A DNA stretch of 64,000 nucleotides from Piper betle. Taxonomy: Eukaryota; Streptophyta; Magnoliopsida; Piperales; Piperaceae. The translations under genes and the position numbers were made by a program. Of the stretch, positions 1 to 11,500 are shown in pieces. The stretch lies in NCBI GenBank assembly GCA_033002965.1, contig JAURVB010001764.1:1-64000 (forward strand). The letters are read 5' to 3'. Under the pieces are notes generated by a model that saw only the letters and a list, made by a program, of their open reading frames with translations, was not told the DNA's origin and did not search any database. Each line of letters starts with the position of its first letter. Within the stretch, counting starts at the first letter, position 1.

Positions 1-149
1 GGATCAATTTTTGAGTCGACAATTATAATTTAACTAGAGCTCTAATCATCACTTCATCTTCGTAGTAGAGTTATTATTATACTTTTAATTTTTTTTAAAT
101 TTTAAAAACTCTCCGCATTGATTCTAATTTGGAGCTTGCTAAGTCAAAC

Positions 150-470
150 TTTACATATGACTCCATACTGATTGATTATAAAAATGACTCTCCGAGTCAA
201 GTTATAAAAAATATCAAAATGTATTATTTTTCTTATAAATTAGTTAAATCAATATTTTTACGTAATATAAATCATATATTTATCAATTTCATGTGTAGAG
301 TAATGTATGCTAATTGCATTCAACTATTTATTTAAATTATGAAAATTTTAATATAAATGATTTCAAGTCGGTTTGGAGTCTACACCAAGTAAACTCCACT
401 CCATGACATGCCAAAATGAATCTAAGTTTTGAGTTTTTAAATTATAGTTATTATATCATAAGATATTGAA
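150..470 (+). repeat. AT-rich dispersed repeat, copy 1 of 3
   Basis: This AT-rich segment shares an order of short motifs with 27860-28140 (same strand) and with 42790-43110 (opposite strand). The motifs are a gactctccgagtcaag-type block, a long A/T stretch with 'aatcatatatttat', a 'gtcggtttggagtc' block and an 'agttttgagtttttaa' tail. It has no coding capacity. Copies are strongly diverged and no terminal repeat or target duplication is clear, so the class of element is unknown. Confidence 0.5.
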
Positions 471-2296
471 AATTGAAACTAATCATCTCTTCTCTTCAAA
501 ATCAATATTGCAAGAGTCTAATTTCTTGTTCAATCTTGTCTTAGCCAAAATTTTAGATAAACTAGGTATAAACCTCAGGTTGTTGTGTGGTTCATAGTGT
601 TAATCACTAGCACAAACTAGTTAATTATCTTTATTTTTAGGGAATTATTTACCACATGAAATTGGTTAGAAAGAACTCTTAAATTCAAATTTCATAATGA
701 AAATAATATATATAGATTAATTATTTGCATCATTGCAATTCATGATGTTCAATTTATTAAAAATAACTTCTTCTTAATCAGTATAATCATATGTAATTAT
801 TTTCTGGGAAGAATTATGAATGATTTTGTTGTTAAATGCAACACCATGGGGCTAAAACACCCTATCACCACGGCGCTTGGTCGTGCTCGCGTTCAAGAAA
901 AGTGAGCGCCCGAGCTCTTATTTTTAGTGCTCGGATGCTGGGTTGTAGCCTTTCATATTGGGTAGCATTTTTCCGTGTTTTTTCTTTATAAACTTGTATT
1001 AACTTAGGAAAAAAAGAGTTTTTTGAGCCTCCTTCACCCATAATTTATATTTGGTGATTTTTCAAAAGAGTTTTTAGAAGAAAATTTAAATTATTAAACG
1101 AAGTCTGGATTTTATTTTGCAGTGTGATAAGAGATTGAAGAATCTCCTTTTTATTACCCTTTCAAGGATAAGAATCATTGGATCTTAAATATGAGTTAGA
1201 GAATGTTCTAATGTAGAAAACAGTAATCTTTATATTGCAGAAAGCACTTCAACGTACCTTGGATACGAGACTAACAAATTACTTGTGAAAATTATTTTTG
1301 GGATCAACTTCGTCAATCAGGTGTGCAAATTCCAACCTCTATGGTATTTATTTTTTTAACAAATCCAAGTTTATTTTTAATAATTTTAATTCACGAGCAT
1401 CAACCCATTTAACTAAGCTTTAAGAACGAAGCTCCTTAACAAATTCCACTTATGGCCATTTTCTGTTTTAATTTCATCGCGACTTGGAAGTTGGAACACC
1501 ACAGTTGACCACCTTTGATTTCTTATATTTTTGTGTTAACCTTTTTGCGGCAATAAAATTACTCGCTGCAAACTACAATTGTTACCTTTATTTTTTAAAG
1601 AAAAGCTATAAATGGAGTGACACAACTTAGTTGTTGCCCCAAAATAATATTTTTCCTTAATAAAACCCATAACATAAAACAATATACTTGTTTTTGACGT
1701 ACTCGGAATCTGAACTCAATTTCCCAAACCCAATTTTCAATATCATGCCCAATTCTAGAAGCCAAGCCCACGTCCTCATAAGCAAAACTTATGATTTCAC
1801 CCAAAGAAGCCCACTCCACTTGTAGAACCCTAAAAGCCCAGTCCCAAGAGACGTTAATTGCTCGTGCATATAATGCTCACATCGATTTGTACAATTAGGC
1901 CCCGTCCTTCCTCAATTACATAATAATAATAATGTCCCACCGTGCACCGACTCTAGCAACTCGCTTTCTTTCGCTCACCACACAGCTTCATACAAGTTAC
2001 ATACATGAATTTTGTGGTGCACTTCACAAATCCAACCCCATTTTATTATTTCACATCTCGGGGTTGGTCAGTCTACATATCGACAATCAAATGGGTCACA
2101 CACAATACCACACATGACTAACTAAAGGGTTTGCTTGGTATCAAATATTGTGGATATTTTTATTATCAGTTAAGAGGAGATCTAACCATTCATTAAGATC
2201 GTTTAATCCACGGCAAACGCCAAGGAGAAGTTGCTCTTCTACCTCTCTTCTACATTGGCCTTCTCGAACATTTGAAATGTCCCTGACACTTAATTT

Positions 2297-2375
2297 GAAG
2301 AGATCTGCTTTCGTATAAATAACAATATATGTGAATGAAGAGGTCTGCTTTCGTATAAATAACAATATATGTGAA
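2297..2375 (+). repeat. 40-bp tandem duplication
   Basis: Two head-to-tail copies of a 40-bp unit (2297-2336 and 2337-2375) begin gaag-aga/ggtctgctttc and end ataacaatatatgtgaa. They differ at only one or two bases, so the duplication is recent. Confidence 0.85.
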
Positions 2376-4572
2376 CCGGGTTGCATTAGAATTGTGGGTT
2401 TTTTTTGTTTTGCTAGATGAGGGCATCATAACAAAGAAAGGGAATTTGGGCACTAAACTCAGTCCAAATCCGCCGGTTGGAATCTGTCACTGAATCCAGC
2501 ATTTTATGATGCGATCTTCAATATTTGGTCAAAAGCTTTAAATTGCTGGTTTAGTCAGAGCTGTCACTGCATTCCCCAATTAGCCATCTTTCTATTCTAT
2601 TTATTTCATACTCCAAACGGAGCCAATGGTCAATGCTCTAAAACTATAATTAGAATATATTATATGAACTATGGTCACCTTCGTATCGATCCCATCATTA
2701 ACGCACTCCATAAATATAAAAATAAAAAACCATCGGCCACTTTTGAAAAGATGGCCTTTGCACCAACTTTCTGGTGTGTCAAGTCACCACAATTTGCAGC
2801 ACAATTGATATTGAAGAGATGATATTACTCCATTATTGGGTCAAACCGCCAACTGCTGCAAAATTTAACGAGTGCTTGTTGGAAAGAAAGCCGCCCGCCA
2901 CGGTCATCCCACCCTCTTCAATGAGTGAAAGCATTGCAGTGGCCAGTAGTATTCCAATGCCTGCACGTTACGGCATGCCACATTAGCTGCACTAAAAACC
3001 TTGGAGCCTTTCCACGGCAGCATCGGGAAGCCACCATTAAAGCTCTGGCTCAAGCTTTTTAACAGCTGGGGGCCGGGGGGGGTGGGGGGCGGGTTGTAAA
3101 GAGTGGTAAAGTCGTAATTTTGTATAATAGGTTCAATCGGGTACAACTGGTTTGATTGAATTTAATAGATTATACTAAATTAATAATATATGAAATAAAA
3201 TATTTACCGATAAAATTCTTGTAAGTCTATATGTATTGTATAAATTGGGGAAGATTTTAGCAAAACATATCATTCCCTTTTAATACTTATTATCATCTCA
3301 TTTAACATGTAATCATACAGTTTAAAATTCTTAATAGTAATTTATTATTTTTCAGCCATGCTTATAATTCTTTTCTCATTTTTATTATTTTTCAATCAAG
3401 TACATTTTTATGAGAATAATTAATATACATAACAACTTACACTCTTTTGTAAGGACACTTGGATAACGAGAATAGTTTTGTCTATATAAAAAAATTCAGC
3501 CATGGGATTTTGAATGAGTGAATAAATTTAAAAGGTGCCAATATTCTCATTTTTATGTGAATTGCAGTTGATACTAAGGTTCCTCCATTTTTATTTTGCA
3601 TCCTTCTTTACTTACACATTTTTCAAATTAAACATTAATGTAGCGGAAGGTTCATTGTTGGATTCAATCAAAACTTAATTAAATAAATTAGGAGGGGAAT
3701 TATTGTAGAAGGACAAGAACATGAAAAAGATAAAAGACAGCAAGTACGGGGGAGGGGCTTGAAACGGGAACAACAAGGCCCACCATCTACATCCACACCA
3801 TTGGAGCAACAGCTTTTACTGTAGTAAATTGAGATTCACATTTTTTAATTCTTGTTTAGATAGTACCACCAACAAGGCATAAATTCCACATCCTCGGCGA
3901 CTCAACAAAGCATAAATCCAAGAGTAATGAACTATCTTTTTTCTAATCTTAAACTACTACCAGAAGCAGAGAGAACATGCTCCGACACTACATGATCCTC
4001 CCAACAGCTGGTTTTTTTAGGTGGAGGAGATTGAATGCGCAAAGCCTGCCAAGACTCCAGACTCGATCCAAAAGCGAACAGCCGTGAATAATGAAAATGG
4101 GGTACTACTGACATTGGATAGAAGAGAGGAGGAAGGAAGGAGAAGAGCGAGTTTAGAGTAGTTTTTTTTCCGAAGCAGCAACGTGAAGCCAACTCGACTG
4201 AGCTCTCCTTTCGACGTTCTCGAGATGCTTTTCTTTTCACTCTGGCGCTGCTAGCTGCTGCTGTACTGCAGATTTTAATTTTTTTTGGGTGGAAGTCAGA
4301 GACCTCCATTTCCCACCAAATTCCCACAAAAAGGTGCTATAGCTAATCTCTATTCATTTTTTTGCTGTCAAGCATTCAAGATTTGTGCTAATTCAGGGAG
4401 GGAGAAATGGTGTTCAACATTGCCTGACAAGGAAATGACGCAGAGACAGTTTCTTCACTGCTACCATGATCCCCCCTCCTGTTCTAGACTCTGCTCCAAT
4501 TCACTTCAACGTCGTCCTGGCGTTGAGCTCTTCCTTGTTGGTATTGATGTTTATGCGGCCAAGCTTCTTCTG

Positions 4573-6594
4573 ATGGGGAAGAAAGGGGAAATTCCTGGTT
4601 GAGCGCTGTCAAAAGGGCATTCAGGTCTCCGAGTAAGGATGCAGAAAGTAGGAGCAAGAAGAGGAGAGAGGATCAGGAAACGGAGGATGAAGAGAAGGTA
4701 AGTAGTCATCTCCATCTTTGTTACTTGGCTCCTAGTTCTTCTCCATGTTGTCTTTACAGAGAAAATAGTGCTCTCAAAGCTGTGACACAATTGCAGAAGA
4801 AGGAGAGAAGGAGATGGCTATTCCGGAAAGCTTCACAGGCAGAGCCCACCCAACAGAGTGACCAGAAGACCGTAAGAGCTTCGGCAGAAGTGACGCCTGA
4901 CCAACGCCACGCCATAGCCGTCGCGGTGGCGACTGCGGCGGCGGCGGAAGCGGCGGTGGCGACAGCGCAGGCAGCAGCGGCGGTTGTAAGGCTCGCCCAC
5001 CCAACCAACTTTTTCAGGGAGCACTGCGCAGCCATTGCCATCCAGACAGCTTTTCGAGGTTACCTGGTAATAAAACTAGCATGGATTGTGAACCCCTGTT
5101 TCTTCCACCTTACTCGCATATACTATGGGAAGAAGAAGATGGTGATCGTCTCATCAACTGTTTTGGGTTGTATTGGTCCAAGGCGAGGAGAGCACTCCGA
5201 GCGCTCAAGGGTCTGGTGAAGCTGCAAGCTCTGGTGAGGGGGCACAACGTCCGGAAGCAGGCGAAGATGACGTTGAGATGCATGCAAGCTCTGGTTCGTG
5301 TGCAGGCGAGGGTGCGAGACCAGCGCATGAGGCTCTCCCAAGAAGGGAGGACGAAGTCCTCTCTGAGTGACACCAATAGTCTGTGCCAATCCAAGTATCT
5401 CCATGAAATTGCCGAAAGGAGATCAGCTGTAAGCAAACCATCCCATCTTCTTCATATATCATTCCAACTCTGATTTATTCCATCCAAATCACTAATGATT
5501 AGAAGAAACTTCGTTGTGTTACAAATTACCAACAAAAACATTTTGCAACTAGACGAGCTTGTGAAGTTGACACACATTTCTTTGATCAACGATTCAACCC
5601 TACCAAGCCATATTTAGTCATTGATTTGATTTCACCAACACACACACACGTGTGTGTGTGTATGTATATATTTATTGGTGTTTATGACGAGTGGTTTACA
5701 TTGGCAACATAATCAGTCGCACTCTAGAGAAGCAAGCAGCATCACTGGAGACTGGGATGAACGCCACCACACTCTGGACGAAATCCAGGCCATGCTGCAG
5801 AACAGGAAGGAGCCCGCCGTGAAAAGAGAGAAGGCCCTCACCTACGCCTTTTCACAACATGTTTGTCATCATCATTCTATACATGTTATTCTACCACAGA
5901 TTAAAAAAATGAAACAATTTTGTGATATTATGAGTTTTGTTAGATGTGGAAGACGGGGAAGAACAATATGATGAAAACCGTGGAGGAAGACCAAGAGATG
6001 GAAGCTCACACCAAATGGCTGCAACAGTGGATGATGACCAACCGAAGCCATGAAATGAAAGGGAGGGCTTCCACGGACTGCCGGTGGGAGCCCACGATCA
6101 AGACGGTGGAGATGGACACTTGTCGACACTTCTCGAGGCGGAGCCACCACGGATCCTCCTACCCACTCCACCGCACCCACGTCCAACCCCCAGCCACCCC
6201 CTCCCCGATCGAAACCCGCCCCATCCACGTCCGCTCCACCAGCCCACGCTGCGACCGGCCCGCCACCACGGTGTCCCACTACTACGGCGGGGCGGGGGAG
6301 GGGACTCTGCCGAACTACATGGCGGCGACGGAGTCGGCGAAGGCGCGGGCTCGGTCGCAGAGCGCCCCGAGGCAGCGGCTGGCGATGCCGGAGCGGGAGC
6401 GGTCGGCGAGGAAGAGGCTGTCCTTCCGGGCGCCCTCGGGGGTGGAGAGCTTGAGCAGCCCGAGCTTCAAGAGCGCGTACGCGGGGCACTACGGCGGCGG
6501 CGAGGAGCGGCAGTGGTCTTGCTGCGCCGATAGCGTGGGCGGCGGTGAGGTGTCGCCTTCGTCCACCGGCGATCTGATACGGTGGTTGAGGTGA
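4573..6594 (+). CDS. IQD: IQ67-domain (IQD) calmodulin-binding protein, 5 exons, apparent 1-base frameshift near the start
   Basis: Plant IQD proteins bind calmodulin through IQ motifs and act as scaffolds at microtubules, plasma membrane or nucleus. The exon model is 4573-4697, 4797-5066, 5183-5428, 5717-5860 and 5944-6594, all with GT-AG junctions in phase 0, giving about 478 aa. Visible family marks are the MGKK start, [12 protein letters not shown], the IQ67 core split by an intron ([12 protein letters not shown] / [20 protein letters not shown], then [17 protein letters not shown]), and a C-terminal DUF4005-like block ([20 protein letters not shown]). Oddity: the ATG-MGKKG segment and the next conserved segment lie in different frames. 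One base appears to be missing in the ggggaaa run at 4585-4591, so as written translation stops at 4602. Everything downstream is open and well conserved, so an assembly error or very recent mutation is more likely than an old pseudogene. Exon 5 is GC-rich. Confidence 0.9.
5636..5664. repeat. (CA)n-(TG)n palindrome in IQD intron 3
   Basis: A run of CA dinucleotides turns directly into TG dinucleotides around a central acgt, making a perfect short palindrome inside the third intron of the IQD gene. It is a microsatellite with cruciform potential, and nothing indicates function. Confidence 0.8.
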
Positions 6595-6999
6595 TCGCAA
6601 ACTATTCGACGACGAGCTTACTACCTTACTACAAAGCCTATAATTCGTTGTTAGGTGTTTTGGGTGAATGTCGGCGCTTTTTTGTTCCTTTTCTAACTAC
6701 TTATTATTTGGGGTTTTGTATTTGTTAATTTGGTTGATTGTGTGAATTTATGATTGAATGAATGCGTTGATGGTGGAGTCAATTGTAACTTTTTCTTTTC
6801 CACGCAGTGAATTTTAACTTTGTAGCGGTGGATTTGTGATAATAGTAATAATCAGTTTAATGAGGTCAGGGACGTGCTGGTGGCGCCATGGGTGTTAGAT
6901 GTGATGTTGCGTTTTTCACTTTACACACCATTGATTCATTAACGACTAAGAAATATCCTGCCTTAGCCGTCACAAATAGTGATGTTTGTTAATTGAGTG

Positions 7000-7745
7000 A
7001 GCTAACTAGTATTTAATATTTAGTTCAGTTGGATTTAATTTTGACATGAAATTTGACAATTAAATATTTAAATTTAAATTTAATTTTAACTTAAATCTTA
7101 CAATGTTTGATTCAACTTAATTTGAATTTAATTTAAAATTGATTCGTAACTCAAATCGAACTCAATTTAATAATATAATATAATAATATATATAATATTA
7201 CTTGTTATTTAAAATATATTTAAATATTATTATTGACTACGTACTAAATGATGGTAGTAATGGGGATGTTTTATTTTTTATTTTTTTTTCAAATATGGAT
7301 CATCCTTATAATCGAATGATTCGGATTAAAATTTGAGATAAAAATATTATCCACCCTTACCAAAGATAGTCTTTATATATACATATATATTAATATGTTT
7401 AATTATAAATAATTATATTTATTTATATAGAATAAAATAACAAGGTAGTAAGATAACTCATTTGGGAGAGTGTCAGATTGAATATGCTCATTACATTTTT
7501 TTATTGGATATGCCTTTTATTTGCCAATTGAACAAGTTAACTCGTAGTTACTTTTGACTTTATAATCGAGTCAGTTTTAAGTTTATCAAAATTAAATAAT
7601 ATAAGTGTATTTGACTTCGAGTCGAACTCAAACAAAATAAAAAATGTTTAATTCAATTTCAATCATATATATTTAAAATTTGTTTGATTTCAAGTAGAGT
7701 TCTAAATATAAGTTGAATTTGATTTGCTTATTTATTTAACAGCCC
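7000..7745 (+). repeat. Diverged copy of the TIR/tRNA-like repeat family
   Basis: The segment follows the same motif order as 21690-22358 and the reverse complement of 33352-33951. The shared blocks are a cgtaactc..gaactc block, an 'aataatataataata' stretch, a tRNA-like core, 'acttttgactttataatcgagtcag', 'taagtgtatttgacttcgagtcgaactc' and an end resembling 'tttaacagccctag'. It is more decayed than the other two copies, but its central tRNA-like piece (7449-7492) is the clearest of the three. Confidence 0.55.
7449..7492 (+). pseudogene. tRNA-Phe-like fragment (SINE-type head)
   Basis: The piece reads gataactcatttgggagag followed by tgtcagattgaatatg. This follows the D-arm (box A) and anticodon arm of plant nuclear tRNA-Phe, which I know as gatagctcagttgggagagc then gtcagactgaagatc, and keeps GAA at the anticodon position. 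The acceptor and T arms are not recognisable, so it is not a working tRNA. It is probably the RNA polymerase III head of a SINE or a tRNA-derived segment carried inside the surrounding repeat. Confidence 0.55.
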
Positions 7746-8575
7746 TAGTCCAAAAGATGAAAGGATGTTTTTTTACAAAAAAAAAAAGACGAAAGATGTG
7801 TTCAATATTATAGATGGTCCAAGTCATTTCATGGTGTCTAAATTGGACATCCATCCGGAAGGTGAAAAAAAGAGTTGCAAGGGTGAAAAATGCTAATACT
7901 AATTCTTCATCATCCGTTGTGCCAGCAAGTTAGAAGATCATCTTCTTCGATCCTTGTGGGGAAGGCTTGTTCTTTACCTACAGATAAACCATTGTGAAAA
8001 ACGAGACAGGATTATATGCCAATATATTCGTTTTAAAAGCTACAACATGACAAATTTCCATGAGTACCTTATCGCAATATTTCGATTGAACAAATCACGC
8101 TGTGCTCATCTTATCTCTAGATATTTTGCGGGGCCTAAAAGAGACCATACGATTGGTTAGAAATTTCGTAGTCAACATTGGAGGCGAAATTTTTCTATGT
8201 AAAGTTTCTGTTTTACAAACAAAGTTGTTGGGTCGAAGACGTTGATTTTTCAAACATTGATATTACGAATAGCTTGTCCCTTTCACTGCTCAAGATGATG
8301 ATGCATAGATGGGGTCATTACAAGGCGTCGAAAAGATCAGACAAATCATGGCACCTACCTTCTCTTGCAATTAAGGCGATTGTCTCCTGCTTGCATTTCA
8401 CCTCTGGACTTGATTTGCTATCTGCGGAATCACAACTGTCTGGGAAAAAGCAGTCCTTGATCTGATTTTATAGGAGCACTTCTGCCAACATCCTTCCACT
8501 AATCTGCACTTGCCCATTTAGAAATTTCTCCGCGTGAGTGTCTTCTACACCATTTCGTGAGTGTTATCTTCCATA

Positions 8576-11500
8576 ATGATGCTTAACAGTAAACCATGTA
8601 AGCTCTTTCTTTGTTGGCAATTGTTCCTCCTCCTATTTGTTTCAACCACTAGCAGCCCTCCAGATGACCCTGTTAAATGTGCACGTAGCAACAGAGATTG
8701 CACCATTACAAACTCCTATGGCGCGTTCCCTGATAGGGCCATCTGCCGGGCCGGTGAGGTTGCCTACCCTTTTACCGAACAAGAGTTGGTTGCAGTGGTG
8801 GCCGAGGCCACTAAGAAGCAGAGGAAGATGAAAGTGGTGACCAAGTATTCGCACAGCATCCCAAAGTTGGTGTGCCCCGACGGAGAGGACGGTCTCCTTA
8901 TCAGCACGGTCTATCTTAACAGAACACTTGGCGTCGACAAATCGGCCATGACCATGACCGTCGAGAGTGGGGTGACGCTCAGAGAGCTGATAGAAGAAGC
9001 AGCTAAAGCAGGTTTAGCGCTACCTTACACACCATATTGGTGGGGGCTCACCATTGGAGGACTCATGGCTACCGGTGCCCATGGGAGCTCCCTCTGGGAT
9101 AAGGGCAGCTGTGTTCATGAATATGTTGTGGGAGCTCGGATTGTGACGCCGTCGTCGGCCGCCGACGGGTATGCCAAGGTTCGTTCATTGGTTAATGATC
9201 AGCCTGACATGAATGCTGTGAAGGTCTCCCTTGGCGTTCTTGGAGTCGTTTCACAGGTATATGACCTCTGGCCCATTATAGTGTTCTTTAGCCACTTCAG
9301 AACTTATGTGCAATGCGACTAGCTGCCGCTAATAATTTGGGTGGTTAAAATTGTTGGGATTAATTAAATAAAATCCTAATTTCAATCGAAGAAGATGAGA
9401 ATACCAAACAAAATATAAACATAACATAAACCAATTTGTATAAACTAAATTTTACGTGTAAAATCTAAAATTTAGGGAAAAAAATCACGGGGCAAATGGC
9501 CAATATCAAATTCACTATATCACAATTTAATATAGAAAAGATCCACATAAAAATAAACTCCTAAATACCAATTTATTTTAATTTTTATAAAATTAGTATT
9601 AACAATAAATGAAGAAAATAGAAAATTATAAGATTACAAATTAAGAACTTGACGAAGTTATCATTATTTATTCCAAATATATCTCAATAAAACATCTACC
9701 TTTTTTAATCCACAAATTTTCCCCTTCTTTTCACGTGACCCTTTCTCCAAAACTAAAATTCCAAAGAAGAAAAGCATCTAACGTTGCTTTTATTCCTTTT
9801 AACTGACCAAATCTATAAAATCTTAATTTTGACCCAAAATAGGGTCATAATTTCATGTATTTACGGAGGAGGGATAAACTAACAAACCTCCCTTTTACGA
9901 CTCTATGAAATACCTCTAGCCAAGATATGAAGCCCTATCTATGCCTGCTCTATTCCTATAGTAAACACGTTTCTCCTTTGAGATAACTTTAGTCATCATG
10001 TCTGAAACATTCCTTTCATTATAAATTTTTTTAGCTCAAGAGATTTGCTTTCCAACACATCTCTTATCCAATGATATCTCACATCAATGTGCTTGCATCC
10101 TTGAATGAAAATTTAAATTCTTACTCAAGTAAATTGCACTCTTGCTATCACAGTGTACAATATATCTCTCCTGTTTAATGCCGATTTCATTAAAAAATCT
10201 CTTCGTCCGTAGCATCTCTTAGTAAGCTTCTGTAGCAGCAATAAATTCTGCTTCAGTTGTGGATAATGTAACACATTTTTGCAAGCTAGACTGCTAAGAC
10301 ATAGCTCCATTAGCAAAATTAATAACAAACCCAGATATTGACCTTCTTGTCTCCAAATCACCTACCATGTCTGTATTGGTGTAGCCAACTAATAAAAGTT
10401 TATCACTTCTAAAATATAAACACATTCTGGTTGTACCTCTCAAGTACCCCATTATCCATTTAACTGCTTGTCAATGTTCTTTGCTCGGATTTGCGAAATA
10501 TCTGCTAACTATTCCAACTGCATATGCTATATCCGGCCTTATACAAATAATAACATATATCAAACTAGCAACTGCAGAAGCATAATGAACCTTTCTCATT
10601 TCCTTTATCCCTGTTTCACTTAAGTCATTTTCTTCAACTTGAAGTAACCCCCAAGTAGAACTCCAACTGGTTTTGCATCTTTAATGTTGAATTTTTCAAG
10701 TATATTTTTTATATAGTTTTTCCTGTGACACCCAAAGTTTTCTAGCTTCTCTATCACGCCGAATAGACATTCTTAAGATATGCTTTGTCGATCCCAAATC
10801 TTTCAAGTTTTTCCTTTAAACTTGTAATCTTGGCTCCATCATGTTATACAATTAACATGTCATCCACATAAAACAACAAAATAATAATGTCACCATCATC
10901 AAACCTCTTGATGAAAACACAATGATCAGAAATAGACTTCTTGTACCCATTTTTTTCCATAAAAGAATCAAATTTTTTGTACCACTCTCTAGAAACTTGC
11001 TTCAAACCATACAAACTCTTTTTCAGTCTGCATATCATCTGTTCCTTTCCTCTGACTTTAAAACCCTCTGGTTGCTCCATGTATATGGTCTTCTCAAGAT
11101 CACCATGAAGAAAGGTCGTCTTCACATCTAACTATTTAACTTCCAAATCTAAACTTGTAGCCAAAACCAAAACAATTCTAATAGAAGACATTTAATAACA
11201 GGAGAAAAAATTTCATCGAAATCAATACCTTTTTTTGTCCGAAACCCTTCACCACCAACCTTGCCTTGTACCTTGGTTGTGTGTTATTTTCTTCATATTT
11301 GATCTTGTAGACCCATTTATTCCTCAATACTCTCTTCCTTTGAGGAAGATCCACCAACTCAGGTGTGATTATCATGCAAAGATTTCATCTCATCTTGCAT
11401 TGCCTTCAACTACTACTCCTTTTCTACATGAACTTTGACCTCACTAAAATTTTCTGGTTCTCTGCATTTAGTGACTTTAAAACCCTATGGTTGCTCCATG

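Larger units (their letters stand above)
1..4200. other. AT-rich intergenic DNA before the IQD gene
   Basis: I see no supportable protein-coding gene here. The open frames are short, unrelated to known families and interrupted by AT-rich sequence. The stretch holds one copy of an AT-rich dispersed repeat (about 150-470) and a small tandem duplication (2297-2375), both listed separately. The last several hundred bases should contain the promoter and the 5' untranslated region of the IQD gene that starts at 4573, but I could not fix a TATA box or start site with confidence. Confidence 0.6.
6595..8575. other. Intergenic DNA between the IQD and GULLO genes
   Basis: The stretch holds the 3' flank of the IQD gene, then the diverged TIR/tRNA-like repeat copy at about 7000-7745, then about 800 bp that should include the GULLO promoter and leader. 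Short open frames at 7954-8160 and 8178-8465 resemble no family I know and are not called. No TATA box was fixed. Confidence 0.5.

Noticed and set aside
3932..4327. 131-residue open frame on the - strand upstream of IQD
   Set aside because: No family resemblance. It lies over the expected leader and promoter of the IQD gene.
5872..6600. 242-residue open frame on the - strand opposite IQD exon 5
   Set aside because: It lies wholly opposite a conserved coding exon and is an Arg/Pro/His-rich shadow of it.
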